Assembly (NCBI GenBank): GCA_020852175.1
Contig: JADZBH010000041.1
Span: forward strand, 186,001-250,000
Direction: 5' to 3'
DNA: 64,000 nucleotides
Source: Bryobacterales bacterium
GTDB lineage: Bacteria > Acidobacteriota > Terriglobia > Bryobacterales > Bryobacteraceae
Shown: piece by piece, positions 10,308 to 19,896 of the stretch
Layout of the letters: every line of letters starts with the position of its first letter
Position numbering within the stretch: the first letter of the stretch is position 1
Made by a program: the position numbers and the translations under genes
Notes under the pieces: generated by a model
Seen by the model: the letters and a program-made list of their open reading frames with translations, nothing else
Told to the model about the DNA's origin: nothing
Databases searched by the model: none

Positions 10308-13300
10308 TTATTCGGCCCGTAGGGCTTCGTTGAGAGGGAGACGCCCGATATAGGCGGCGGCGAAGCGGCAGGCGAGCGCGCCGGTGAGGAAGATGGCGGC
10401 CATCATGGCGGCCAGCGAGAGCAGCGAAGCGGAAAAGCCGCGGGATGCCGCGACCGGGGCGACGGCAAGCGCGGCGGCGGCGAGCCCGGACACCTGTCCT
10501 GCGGCCAGCATGAGGAGGCTTTCGCGCCAGACGAGCGAGCGGATGCGCGCGGGGGTAAACCCAATGGCGGCCAGAAGGGCGAACTCGCGGCGGCGTTCCA
10601 GGACGTTGCGGATCAGTACGGCGGCCAGCCCAAGCGTGCCGAGCAGTAGGCCAAGGGCGCCGAGGGACTGGAAGGTCGCCAGGTAAGTATTTTCCACGCG
10701 GTGGTAAGCGGCGAGCTTTTCGGCCGTGTCCTGGGCGTCGAATCCGGAGTCGGCGAGCGTGTCCTCCAGCGTGGCGGCCGTGGCGGCGGCGCTTGCGGCG
10801 GGGGTGTCGATGAGGAAGAAACGGAAGCCCTGGATCGAGGGGAATGCCCTGCGGAAGTTCTCCTCGGAGATGAGGAGTTCGCTTTGGAAGAGAGAGCCGG
10901 AGAGCGCGGCGACAATCTGGAGGCGGACGGGCGCGCCGGTGGAGCCAGGCAGTTCGATGATGTCGCCCAGTTTCTTGTGAAGGACGTATTGCAGGGAGTT
11001 CGCATCGGCGGCGGCGGGAATGATGGAAGGGTCGTGGGACCGGCGTTCCAGCATCAACCAGGGATTGGCGCGGTCCTCGGGCGTGAGGGCGAGCGAAGAG
11101 GCCCAGGAGAAGCGGCCTTCGGCGATGAAGTGGCGGGGAACGCCGAGGACGCGGGGGTTGCGGGGTTCGTACAGGTTGAGACAACTGGCGTCGTCGCCGG
11201 GCTTCAGGCGGAAGCTGGCGAAGTTTACGTCGTGGAGTTCCGAGAAGTTCAGCGACTCGCGTCCGGCGGCGTCGTTCGGATTGTAGTAGATGGGGCGGAC
11301 GCTTTCGGCGATGAGGTGGTAGCCGCCCGAACCGGATCGCGGTGACGTGGGCGGGGCTTCGCCGTGCCGAAAGCTTTCCACGGAAACCACGAGGAAAGTA
11401 GCCGAGGCGATGAGCGAGGCCACCAGAAGGGTGCGGCCGGGACGGATGGAGAGGTTGCGGAAGGCAAGGGGCCAGAGACCGCGCGAGAGAGCGGAAGCGG
11501 CTGGCGAGAGGCGGGAACGGAGGAAGGCGAGGCAGGAGATCAGGAGACAAAAGCCGGAGCCAAAGAAGGCCGCGGCGGCGGGGATGGCGGCGCGTGCGCC
11601 TGCCCCGGCCAGGGCGAACGCGGAGAGGAAGAACATCAGCGCGAACAGGCGGGCGCGGGAAGGACGGCTCGCGGCCGAAGGCAGTTCCCACCCTCCCAGA
11701 AGGAGAGCGTGCGGCGTTTCGCGGAGCAGCCGCCGCAGGGTCAGCGCGGAGACGGCGGCGCCCATGAGGAGTCCGAATCCGAACGCGATGAGAAGCGGGG
11801 CGGGCGTGATGGCGAGGGAGAGATCATGAGTGCCCGCGGCGCCGGACCACCATGTATTCAGGCCGTGCAGGATGAAAGCGGCGTAGGCGAGTCCGGCGGG
11901 GATCCCGGCGAGGGAACCGGCGGCGGCCAGAATCAGGGCCTCGGCGAACATGTGGCGCGCGGCGCGGGCGCGGGTGAAGCCCGTGGTTTCGAGAAGGCCC
12001 AGTTCGCGGGCGCGCTGTTCGACGCCCAGGCGGAAGAAGAGGCCGGCCAGCAGGAGGGCCGATACGATCAGGAAGAACGAGAAGTAGAGGAAGTATTCGC
12101 CGAAGTCGGTGGAGCCGCGCGAGGCGGCCAGGGTGCGTTCGCGAATGGGAAGCACGGTGAGTCCGAAGGCGGCGGGGTCGATGGCGTCGCGAAGGCGCGC
12201 GGCGAAGGCGGCGCGGTCCCTCTCGCCGCCGGAAAGGCGAAGGGCGGACAGGTTGCCCCAGCGTGTGGACCACACTCGCTGGCCGTCGGCCAGGGGCAGG
12301 AAAATCTTGGCCGTGGTGCGGTAGCGGTCCCAGTAGTCCTCGTCGCGGGGCCGGATGAGGGAGAGATCCATGGGGAAGGGAGGATCCCAGTCGGAGACGG
12401 AGGAGGCGTCGGTGATGCCGGGGTACTCGGGTGTGAGGTGGCGGTCGGCGGCAAGCCCGGCGATGGGGGTGATGGCGGCCAGCGTGAAGCCGGAGGATTC
12501 CGTCACCAGGCGCCCGTCGTCCTTCCAGACGTAGTAGTCCAGGGTGATGGTATCGCCAGGGCGTACGCCGAGGTCGCGCGCGGTCCAGTCATTCAGCACG
12601 ATGGGGTTGGCGGGAAGAGGCGCCGGGGTTCGCGGCAGCGGGAGGGCATCGAGGGGAAGCGCGGCGGCCAGCGAATAGGGGACCGAGCGGCCGCGCGCGT
12701 GGATGGCATTGGCAAGGTAGGTGAGGACGGGAAGAACGGTGAGCCCGGAGTCGCGGGCGATGTGCGTGGCGATGGAGGCCAGGGCGGGCGGGAGCGTGCC
12801 GCTGAGGGTATCCATCTGAAGGGACTCTCCGATGGGCTGGATGCGAATGCCGAGATCGGCCAGCGTGAAGACGCGGCGCAGGAGTTCCGGAGACGGAGCG
12901 GGGCCGCGAAGAAGGATCAGGTTGGCGCGGGAGGGAAGGTCGAGGTCTTCCTGCAAGCGGCGCAGGGGCACGAAGATGGCGCGGACGGAGCCTTGCGTGG
13001 GGCTGAGCGAGAATTCGCCGAGCCGGTCCGGGGGAAGCGTGGCATCGAAGCGGAGGCGTACGGCCGCGGCGGCGTCTTCCTTGCGGCCCTGGATGGACTC
13101 GGCGGGAATGTCGGACGGCCGTTCCAGGCGCAGCAGAAGCGTGTCGCCCTGTCGCGGGGCCAGTTCGGCTGCCAGCGCCGGGCTGAGGAGCGCGGAGCGG
13201 GGGCCGAAGGAAGCCGGGGCGGGCAGGTTGTGGAACTGCCAGAAGCGCTCGTCGATGCCATATACGAGGATGCGGGAGGCGCGGCGGCGGGAGACGGGAT

Positions 13301-13574
13301 GGCTGGCCAGACCCTCAAAGGAGAGCAGGGGGACGCTGCCGGGCAGCGAAAGCGAGAGTTGTTCGCGGAACAGGGTGTTCGAAGTGAGGATGGAACCGGT
13401 GTTGCCCAGGCGCTGGAGCGCGATGCGGCGCAGGCTCGACCGGACCGAAGCGCCGGTGAGCAGGGCCCCGGCCAGGACCGCGACGGCGATGGCGACCCCT
13501 GCAATCACGGCAAGGTGCGTGCGCCAGTAATGCCGGAGACCGCGGCGGACGAGGGTGGCGGAGGAAAAGGGCAT
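10308..13574 (-). CDS. large FtsX-type ABC permease (two FtsX modules)
   Basis: A 1088-residue membrane protein of the long FtsX-like permease type. An N-terminal helix (HLAVIAGVAIAVAVLAGALL, residues 20-39) leads into a large extracytoplasmic domain. A first FtsX helix bundle lies near residues 480-660 (YFSFFLIVSALLLAGLFFRL, with coupling region RARELGLLETTGF). A second extracytoplasmic domain follows, then a C-terminal bundle near 960-1080 (RREFALLAAIGFTPARIRSL). It begins two bases after its partner ATPase ends. Such pairs move lipids or lipoproteins, or drive envelope proteins mechanically. The adjacent exported S55-like protein could be its client or partner; that is inference. Confidence 0.9.
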   Translation of the reverse strand: MPFSSATLVRRGLRHYWRTHLAVIAGVAIAVAVLAGALLTGASVRSSLRRIALQRLGNTGSILTSNTLFREQLSLSLPGSVPLLSFEGLASHPVSRRRASRILVYGIDERFWQFHNLPAPASFGPRSALLSPALAAELAPRQGDTLLLRLERPSDIPAESIQGRKEDAAAAVRLRFDATLPPDRLGEFSLSPTQGSVRAIFVPLRRLQEDLDLPSRANLILLRGPAPSPELLRRVFTLADLGIRIQPIGESLQMDTLSGTLPPALASIATHIARDSGLTVLPVLTYLANAIHARGRSVPYSLAAALPLDALPLPRTPAPLPANPIVLNDWTARDLGVRPGDTITLDYYVWKDDGRLVTESSGFTLAAITPIAGLAADRHLTPEYPGITDASSVSDWDPPFPMDLSLIRPRDEDYWDRYRTTAKIFLPLADGQRVWSTRWGNLSALRLSGGERDRAAFAARLRDAIDPAAFGLTVLPIRERTLAASRGSTDFGEYFLYFSFFLIVSALLLAGLFFRLGVEQRARELGLLETTGFTRARAARHMFAEALILAAAGSLAGIPAGLAYAAFILHGLNTWWSGAAGTHDLSLAITPAPLLIAFGFGLLMGAAVSALTLRRLLRETPHALLLGGWELPSAASRPSRARLFALMFFLSAFALAGAGARAAIPAAAAFFGSGFCLLISCLAFLRSRLSPAASALSRGLWPLAFRNLSIRPGRTLLVASLIASATFLVVSVESFRHGEAPPTSPRSGSGGYHLIAESVRPIYYNPNDAAGRESLNFSELHDVNFASFRLKPGDDASCLNLYEPRNPRVLGVPRHFIAEGRFSWASSLALTPEDRANPWLMLERRSHDPSIIPAAADANSLQYVLHKKLGDIIELPGSTGAPVRLQIVAALSGSLFQSELLISEENFRRAFPSIQGFRFFLIDTPAASAAATAATLEDTLADSGFDAQDTAEKLAAYHRVENTYLATFQSLGALGLLLGTLGLAAVLIRNVLERRREFALLAAIGFTPARIRSLVWRESLLMLAAGQVSGLAAAALAVAPVAASRGFSASLLSLAAMMAAIFLTGALACRFAAAYIGRLPLNEALRAE

Positions 13575-13576
13575 GA

Positions 13577-14242
13577 TCAGGAGGCGCGCAGCGCCCCGTC
13601 GCGGAGAGTGAAGTGAGAGGTGAAGCGGGCGGCCAGTTCAGCGCTGTGCGTAACGGCAAGGACGATGCGGGGACCGTCGGAAAGCGAGAGCAGGAGATCG
13701 GCGGCGGCGGACGCCGAGGCGTGGTCCAGGTTGCCCGTGGGCTCGTCGCAGAGCAGCAGCCGCGGCTCGAGAATGAGGGCGCGGGCAATGGCGGTGCGCT
13801 GTTTCTCGCCGCCGGATAGTTGCGCGGGAAAGTGGTCGAGGCGGGCGCGGAGACCGGCCTGGTGCAGGAGATGACGGGCCCGGACGGGAGCCTCCGGGTC
13901 GGGTGACGGAGAGGCGAGCGTGGGCACGAGGACGTTTTCGAGCACCGTGAGCTGCGGGAGCAGGCAGTGATCCTGAAATACGAAGCCGATGGATTGATTA
14001 CGGAAAGTAGCCTGCGCGGCGGGTGAGAGCGCGTAAGGGTGGACGCCATCCAGAGTGTATTCGCCGGAGGTAGGCGCCTCCAGCCCGCCCAGGATGGCCA
14101 GCAGCGTCGATTTGCCGCAGCCCGAAGGACCCATGATGGAGGCCCTGGCGCCGGGAGGAAGCGAGAGGTCGAGCGAGTCGAGGATGCGCAGCGGGCCGGC
14201 GGGCGTGGAGTACTCCTTGGAAATGCCGCGAAGGGCGAGCAT
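13577..14242 (-). CDS. ABC transporter ATPase for the large FtsX permease
   Basis: A 221-residue LolD/YbbA-type ATPase. It has Walker A GPSGCGKST (about residue 40), Q-loop IGFVFQDHCLLPQL, signature LSGGEKQRTAIARAL, Walker B LLLCDEPTGNLD and the H-switch VTHSAEL. I chose the ATG at 14242 (MLALRGISK) because it begins the family domain; the frame stays open far upstream, but only as a shadow of the TolC-like gene. It heads the set ATPase, permease, S55-like protein, propeller. It starts 21 bases after the TolC-like gene, yet base composition changes exactly there, so shared transcription with that gene may be recent or accidental. Confidence 0.94.
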   Translation of the reverse strand: MLALRGISKEYSTPAGPLRILDSLDLSLPPGARASIMGPSGCGKSTLLAILGGLEAPTSGEYTLDGVHPYALSPAAQATFRNQSIGFVFQDHCLLPQLTVLENVLVPTLASPSPDPEAPVRARHLLHQAGLRARLDHFPAQLSGGEKQRTAIARALILEPRLLLCDEPTGNLDHASASAAADLLLSLSDGPRIVLAVTHSAELAARFTSHFTLRDGALRAS

Positions 14243-14262
14243 GAGGGTAGCGTAGCAGAGGC

Positions 14263-15534
14263 TTACAACCCGCCCGCACGGTATTGCAGAATCGAGCGCC
14301 ACAGCAGGTAGTCGTATTTCGCCGCCGCGTTTTGCAGTTCCGCGTTTGTCTTGGTGAGTTGCGCCTGGCTGAACTCCACCATCGTGCTCAGGCCCAGATC
14401 GTAGCGTGTTTGCGCCAGGTCGAGCGCCAGCGCCGCCTGATCCACGAACTGCCGGGTCAGCTCGATCCGCCGCCGCGCCGTGTTCGCCTGTAGCCATGCC
14501 GCCTTCACGTCGCGCAGCACCAGTTGCTCCTGCTGCGTCAAACGGTGGGCCAGGGCCTTCACGCGCAGTTCGCTCTCCGCCTGCGCCCACTTCTGGTAGC
14601 CGCCGGTCAGCAGGGGCAGCGAAACATTCACCCCCACCGCCGCGTACTCGGTGGAAAGTTTGGGGCCGGCTGCCGGCACGACGCCCATGCTCAACATGCC
14701 GGAGACGGCGGGCAGGCGCACCGCTTTCTGTGCCAGGCTCGTTTCGCGCGCCGCCGCGACCTCCCGGCGCAGCGCTTTCAGGTCCGAGCGGCGTTCCAGG
14801 GCGTCGGTCTGCAACCGGTCCAGTTCCGGCGCCGCCGCTTCCGGCTCCTGGACGTCGGCCAGTTGCGTCCTCTCCGGCAGGGTCCGGCCCATGGCCAGGG
14901 ACAGATCGGCATACGCCGCCCGCGTCTCGTTCCCGGCGCTTTCCACCAGCAGTTTCGCCTCGGACAGGCTGGTTTCGGCGAAGCTCTCGTCCAGGCTCGT
15001 TTTCAGCTTGGCGCGCACCAGCTCGCGCACCTGGTCCGCGATCAACTGCCGGGCCTCCGCGGTCGCGCGCGCCACGCGCAGGATGTTCTCCGCCCGCAAC
15101 GCCTGGAAGTAGGCGCGCCGCACGCCCAGGATCACATCGGCCCGGGCGAACGCCGCCCTCTGGTCCGAGGCGTCCGCCGTTTCGCGGGCGCTTTCCACCA
15201 GGTGGGCGGTGCGCCCGAAATCGAACAGGTTTTGCGACATCGTCACGCCGGCGCCGATGCGGCTGTAGAGAATGGGGTTGTTCAACGCACCCGCGGCGAT
15301 GCGGCTCTCGTTGTCCGCGCCTACCGCGGTCGTGTTCGCGACCGCTTGCGGACGCCGCGCCGCGCGAGCCTGTTCCACGCGCGTGCGCACGGCCATGGCC
15401 TCCGTCCGGGCCGCCGCCAGCGCCGGATGGCGGGCTGCCGCCTCGGCCTCGGCCTGCTCCAACGTCAACCGCTCCGCCGGATGTTGGGCCGCGGCCAGAA
15501 CGGCGCATGCCAGGAAACACGCCGTTCGCCTCAT
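14263..15534 (-). CDS. TolC-family outer membrane efflux channel
   Basis: A 423-residue outer-membrane factor. A signal peptide (RRTACFLACAVLAAAQ) is followed by the family N-terminus LTLEQAEAEAAARHPALAAA. Two outer_membrane_efflux repeats rich in Ala, Arg and Glu helices follow, with the strand-forming turn NNPILYSRIGAGVTMSQNLF near residue 100 and its partner STEYAAVGVNVSLPLL near 300. It overlaps the RND pump gene by four bases and is the last gene of the VWFA-adaptor-pump-channel set. It would complete the tripartite exporter across the outer membrane and might also serve the MacAB set at 2711-6125. Confidence 0.92.
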   Translation of the reverse strand: MRRTACFLACAVLAAAQHPAERLTLEQAEAEAAARHPALAAARTEAMAVRTRVEQARAARRPQAVANTTAVGADNESRIAAGALNNPILYSRIGAGVTMSQNLFDFGRTAHLVESARETADASDQRAAFARADVILGVRRAYFQALRAENILRVARATAEARQLIADQVRELVRAKLKTSLDESFAETSLSEAKLLVESAGNETRAAYADLSLAMGRTLPERTQLADVQEPEAAAPELDRLQTDALERRSDLKALRREVAAARETSLAQKAVRLPAVSGMLSMGVVPAAGPKLSTEYAAVGVNVSLPLLTGGYQKWAQAESELRVKALAHRLTQQEQLVLRDVKAAWLQANTARRRIELTRQFVDQAALALDLAQTRYDLGLSTMVEFSQAQLTKTNAELQNAAAKYDYLLWRSILQYRAGGL

Positions 15535-18500
15535 GCCTCGACCGCCTTCCGCCGGCGTTCATAAACGAGCAGTACCGCGGCGGGCGCCACGAACACGGTG
15601 AGAACCAGCGATGTCGCCAGCCCTCCGATGATCGCCTGCGCCAGGGGGGCGTAGGCTTCTCCGCCTTTGCCGATCTTCAAAGCCATCGGGAGCAATCCAA
15701 TCAAGGTGGCGAGCGAAGTCATCAGAATGGGGCGCAATCGGACGCGGCAGGCTTGCGCCACCGCTTCCCGCACCGTCATGCCCTGTTCGAGCAGCCTGTG
15801 CGTGAACTCGAGAATCAGGATGCTGTTGGACACCACGATGCCGGCCATCATCACCACGCCCATCAGGGATTGCACGTTCAGCGTGGACCCCCACAGCAGC
15901 AGCGCGATAATGACGCCGATCAGCCCCAGCGGCACGGCCAGCAGAATGATCGCCGGATCGACGAAGGAACGGAACTGAGCCACCAGAATCAGGTACAGCA
16001 GCACCACGGCCAGGATCAGTCCCAGCGCGAAACTCCGCATCGAGGCGCGCATGCCGGTCACCATACCCCGCATCTGCACGCGCACGCCGCGCGGCAGTTC
16101 CGTACCCTCCAGAATGCGGTCGATCCGCGCGGCCACCCGCCCCAGGTCCTCGCCCGCCAGGCTCACATAGATGTTCACCAGGCGGCGAAGCTGGTAGTGG
16201 TCCACCTCGGTCGGCGCATCCATGCGCCGCACCTGCGCCACCGCTCCCAGCCGCACCGGTTCCGTGTGCCGTGGAGAGCGTAATGGAATCGCCCGCAGGT
16301 CGCCCAGGCTTTGGATCCTCGATTCCGGATACTGCACCGTCAACATGTAATCGTTCCCGCTTTTGGGGTCCACCCAGTAGCTCGGCGCGATCATCTGGTT
16401 GGAAACCAGGGCCGTGATGATGTTGCTCACCACCTCTTTCTGGCTCAGCCCGAGTTGGCCCACGCGCGTACGGTCCACGTCCAGCTTGAGCGCGGGATAG
16501 TTGTTGTCCTGCGGCGTGTAGGTCTCCCGCACGCCGGGAATTTCCTTGATTTCCGCCGCCAACCGGCCGGCCAGTTCGTGCACCGCCGCCAGGTTGGAAC
16601 CGCTCACCTGCACGTCGATCGGCGCTGGCACGCCCAGGTTCAGCACGGCGTCCACCAGTCCGCCGGACTGGAAGTAGGTGGATATCTCCGGCATCTCCAC
16701 CGCGAGTTTCTCGCGCAGAAGGTCCATGTATTCGAAGCTGCCGCGCTCGTGGTCATCCTTCAGCGCCACCTGTACGAACGCCGTGTGCTGCGCTGAATTG
16801 GGCGTGTAGATCGACGAAAAACCGGGCGAGACGCCGATGTTGGAGACGATCATCGACAGGTCGCGTGCCGGCACCTCCCGCCGGACAATTCCTTCCAGCC
16901 GGGCCACCAGCGCCGTGGTGGACTCCAGCCGCGTGCCCGGCTGCGCCTTCACGTTGATCACGAACTGCCCGGCGTCGGTCCGCGGAAAGAAGGCGACGCC
17001 CAGCAGCGGATACAGGCTGAGCGCGCCCGCGACGGCCGCGGCCGTCACGGCCAGCGTGCTCACAGGCCTGTTCAGCACCACGTCCACCCAGCGGCTGTAC
17101 ACCTCCAGGAACCACTCGAAGCCCGCGTTGAACCGCGCGTTGAAGCGCTCCAGCCAGCTTCGCCTTCCATGCCCCGCCTCCTGTTCGGCCTGTTCGAGGG
17201 TGATGAACCGCGAGCTGAACAGCGGCACCACGGTCATCGCCACGAAGTAGGAGGCAAACAGCGCGATCACCACGGCCACCGCCAGCGCCGTGAACAGGAA
17301 CCTGCTGACGCCATAGAGAAACACCACCGGGAAGAACACGACCGCGGTGGTGAGCGTCGAGGCCAGCACGGGCAAAGCCACTTCGCGCCCTCCAATTTCG
17401 GCCGCCGCCTCCGGCCGCAAGCCCTCTTCCAAATGCCGGTAGATGTTTTCCAGCACCACCACCGAGTTGTCGATCACGCGCGAGAACACCAGAGCCAGCC
17501 CGCCCAGCACCATCGTGTCGATCGTCCCGCCGCCCATCGCCAGAATCAGGAACGTGGCCAGCGCCGACAGCGGAATCGAGAGGCACACGGCCACCGTCGC
17601 GCGGAAGCTGCCCAGGAAGATCAGAATCATGCACGCCGTCATGATCAGCCCGATCAATCCCTCGTGCAGCAGGGTCTCGATGGCGCGCTTCACATACACC
17701 GACTGGTCGAACACAACCCGCGCTTCCAGTTGCTCCGGAACGTCCACCAGCCGGCTCACAGCCTCCCGGATGCCGTCCACCACGGAGATCGTGTTCGTGT
17801 CGCCGCCCTGCTTCAAAACGGGCAGATACACCGAAGGCTGCCCGTCCACGCGCACCACGTTGTTCTGGATTTGCTGCGCGTCGCGCGCCTCTCCAACGTC
17901 GGCCACGGTCACGATTCCGTCCGCCGAAGCCTTCAGGGGAATCCGCGCGATCTCCTCGATGGTGCCGGCCTGGCTGTTCGTGTAGAGGCTATAGTCGAGC
18001 GGACCGATCCGGGCGTCGCCCGCCGGAAGAATCAGGTTGCTCTCGTTCACCTGCCGCACCACGTCCATAGGGCTAAGCTGGTGCGCCTCCAGTTTCACCG
18101 GATCGACGTACACCATGATCTGCCGGTAGCGTCCTCCGAACGGCTGCGGCACCGAAGCGCCCGGCACGCCCGCCACCTGGTTGCGCACGGCGTACTGCGC
18201 GGCGTCGCGCAACTGCGTCTCGGTCAACCCTTCGCCCTTCAGCGTGATCAGGCACACGGGCAGGCTCGACGCGTCGAACTTCAGCACCACAGGCGGCAGC
18301 GTGCCCGCCGGCAGCCGCCGCAGGTTCGCCATGGCCAGGTTCGAGATGCTGGTCACGGCCGCGTCCGCGCCGCTTCCCGGTTGAAAGTAGATCTTGATCA
18401 GGCTCACGCCGGGAAGCGACCGCGACTCGATGTGCTCGATGTTGCTGGCCAGCGTGAAGAACCGCTCGAACCGGCTCGTGATGTCCGCCTCGATCTGCTC

Positions 18501-18662
18501 GGGCGGCATGCCGTTGAAGAACGTAGCCACCACCACGACGGGTATCTTGATGGGTGGAAACAGGTCCACCGGCATCCGGCTCATGGCCGTTACGCCCACC
18601 ACGGTCAGCACCAGGCACAGCACCAGAATCAAATAGGGATTGCGAATCGAGAAACCGGACAC
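15531..18662 (-). CDS. RND multidrug/solvent efflux pump (AcrB/HAE1-type)
   Basis: A full-length 1043-residue inner-membrane pump. It starts with the family helix SIRNPYLILVLCLVLTVVGV and MSRMPVDLFPPIKIP, and repeats the fold in its second half. The proton-relay region of helix 4 reads RVIDNSVVVLENI; one acidic residue is kept and the second position is Asn, a variant seen in many HAE1-like pumps. Periplasmic porter motifs such as GVPGASVPQPFGGRYRQIMV are present. It overlaps the channel gene by four bases and begins one base after the adaptor gene ends. The substrate cannot be deduced; there are no heavy-metal signature residues that I could recognise. Confidence 0.95.
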   Translation of the reverse strand: MSGFSIRNPYLILVLCLVLTVVGVTAMSRMPVDLFPPIKIPVVVVATFFNGMPPEQIEADITSRFERFFTLASNIEHIESRSLPGVSLIKIYFQPGSGADAAVTSISNLAMANLRRLPAGTLPPVVLKFDASSLPVCLITLKGEGLTETQLRDAAQYAVRNQVAGVPGASVPQPFGGRYRQIMVYVDPVKLEAHQLSPMDVVRQVNESNLILPAGDARIGPLDYSLYTNSQAGTIEEIARIPLKASADGIVTVADVGEARDAQQIQNNVVRVDGQPSVYLPVLKQGGDTNTISVVDGIREAVSRLVDVPEQLEARVVFDQSVYVKRAIETLLHEGLIGLIMTACMILIFLGSFRATVAVCLSIPLSALATFLILAMGGGTIDTMVLGGLALVFSRVIDNSVVVLENIYRHLEEGLRPEAAAEIGGREVALPVLASTLTTAVVFFPVVFLYGVSRFLFTALAVAVVIALFASYFVAMTVVPLFSSRFITLEQAEQEAGHGRRSWLERFNARFNAGFEWFLEVYSRWVDVVLNRPVSTLAVTAAAVAGALSLYPLLGVAFFPRTDAGQFVINVKAQPGTRLESTTALVARLEGIVRREVPARDLSMIVSNIGVSPGFSSIYTPNSAQHTAFVQVALKDDHERGSFEYMDLLREKLAVEMPEISTYFQSGGLVDAVLNLGVPAPIDVQVSGSNLAAVHELAGRLAAEIKEIPGVRETYTPQDNNYPALKLDVDRTRVGQLGLSQKEVVSNIITALVSNQMIAPSYWVDPKSGNDYMLTVQYPESRIQSLGDLRAIPLRSPRHTEPVRLGAVAQVRRMDAPTEVDHYQLRRLVNIYVSLAGEDLGRVAARIDRILEGTELPRGVRVQMRGMVTGMRASMRSFALGLILAVVLLYLILVAQFRSFVDPAIILLAVPLGLIGVIIALLLWGSTLNVQSLMGVVMMAGIVVSNSILILEFTHRLLEQGMTVREAVAQACRVRLRPILMTSLATLIGLLPMALKIGKGGEAYAPLAQAIIGGLATSLVLTVFVAPAAVLLVYERRRKAVEA

Positions 18663-18663
18663 G

Positions 18664-19890
18664 CTATTCGGCCCCCTCCTGCCCGTCGCCGCTCTGGAGC
18701 CTCGGCGTCACGCGCAGGCCCGGTTTCATGCCCGGCTTGGAGCCCAACACCACCAGTTCGCCCTCCTGGATGCCGTCCAGAACCTCGAGGAAATGAGGCG
18801 TTTCCATGCCGATCCTGACCGGTCTTTCTTCCAGTACGCCGTCCGGCTTCACCACCAGGACCGTCGTGTTCAGGCCGCGGTTCACCGATTGAATCGGGAC
18901 CGCCAGCGTCTTCGCGCGCGATTCCAGCACCAGCGTCGCGTAGCCATACATGCCCGGGCGGATCAGTCCGGAACCGTTGTCGATATCCACCTCGGTTTCC
19001 ATCGTTCGCGTGGAGGTCTTCAACTGCCCGGAAAATCGCGAGACGCGCCCTTGAAACACCCGCTGCAACGAATCCACGCGCACCTCCACAGGATTGCCCG
19101 TGCGAATCCGCGAAACGATCGATTCCGGCACCGGCAGCACCAGCCGCAGCCGGTCCACCTGCGCGATGCGCACCACCGGCATGGCCTGCGTTTGCGACGC
19201 CGTGCCAGCCTGAATCATCGCGCCCGGATCGGCGAACCGCCGCGTGACAATCCCGTTGAATGGCGCCACGATGCGCAGGTAGCTGAGCATCGTCTTCACG
19301 CGCGAACTGCCGGCCGAGCTTACCTGCACCTGCTGCCGCAACGCCGCCAGGTTCGCCTTGACCGTCGCCAGTTGCGCCTCCGACTCGCGGTACCTCGCCT
19401 CGCTGGTGTCGAGTTCCTGCTGGGCGATCAACTCCGGCCGCGCCTTGGCCGCCGCCTGAATGCGGTTCAGGGAGAGCTTCGCGATGTCATAGGCCGCCTG
19501 CGCCCGCGCCACCTCGGACTGCGCCCGCACCACGTCCAGTTCACTTCGCTTCTGCCGCGCCGTGGCCTCCAGCAACTCCTCGCCGAATTCGGGTACTTCG
19601 AGCGAGGCCACCTCCTGCCCGGCCCGCACGTGATCCCCCAGATCCACCGTGATGTTTTTCAGGTAACCGGCCACCTTGGCGTGAACGTCCACCTCCTGGT
19701 AGGCGCGGAATTCCGCCGCCAACTCAGCCGACCGCGTCAGTGTGCGCCTGGCGGCGCGCAGGACCGGGACGTGCATCGGCGAGTCGCTGGACGCCCGTAC
19801 CGAGGCGCCCGGCTGCCGCTCCCGGTTGCAAGCCGTAAGCCCCACGATCAGCAGAACGGTCCAAAGTGGAATGACGTGGTGGATTCGCAT
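18664..19890 (-). CDS. RND efflux periplasmic adaptor lipoprotein
   Basis: A 408-residue membrane-fusion protein. The N-terminus ends in a lipobox (LLIVGLTAC, Cys21), so it is probably anchored as a lipoprotein rather than by a helix. The lipoyl-like half begins at YQEVDVHAKVAGYLKNITVD, followed by a coiled coil (about residues 95-205) and the return lipoyl half LRIVAPFNGIVTRRFADPG. A beta-barrel and membrane-proximal part with LESRAKTLAVPIQSV follows. The gene lies one base upstream of the pump gene and six bases downstream of the VWFA-like gene, so all are cotranscribed. Confidence 0.93.
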   Translation of the reverse strand: MRIHHVIPLWTVLLIVGLTACNRERQPGASVRASSDSPMHVPVLRAARRTLTRSAELAAEFRAYQEVDVHAKVAGYLKNITVDLGDHVRAGQEVASLEVPEFGEELLEATARQKRSELDVVRAQSEVARAQAAYDIAKLSLNRIQAAAKARPELIAQQELDTSEARYRESEAQLATVKANLAALRQQVQVSSAGSSRVKTMLSYLRIVAPFNGIVTRRFADPGAMIQAGTASQTQAMPVVRIAQVDRLRLVLPVPESIVSRIRTGNPVEVRVDSLQRVFQGRVSRFSGQLKTSTRTMETEVDIDNGSGLIRPGMYGYATLVLESRAKTLAVPIQSVNRGLNTTVLVVKPDGVLEERPVRIGMETPHFLEVLDGIQEGELVVLGSKPGMKPGLRVTPRLQSGDGQEGAE

Positions 19891-19896
19891 GTGGTC

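Noticed and set aside
10264..11691. An upstream extension of the S55-like gene that would make a 1061-residue protein
   Set aside because: The added part lies inside the permease gene in another frame and is Arg/Pro-rich. The GTG at 10263 gives a clean signal peptide.
11364..13616. A 750-codon open frame on the plus strand inside the large permease gene
   Set aside because: It is an antisense shadow: G, E and R rich with no domain, and the opposite strand encodes a clear FtsX permease.
15531..18662. Loss of proton-relay function in the RND pump because one Asp of helix 4 is Asn
   Set aside because: The IDNSVVVLEN form is common in intact HAE1-like pumps, so it is not evidence of inactivation.
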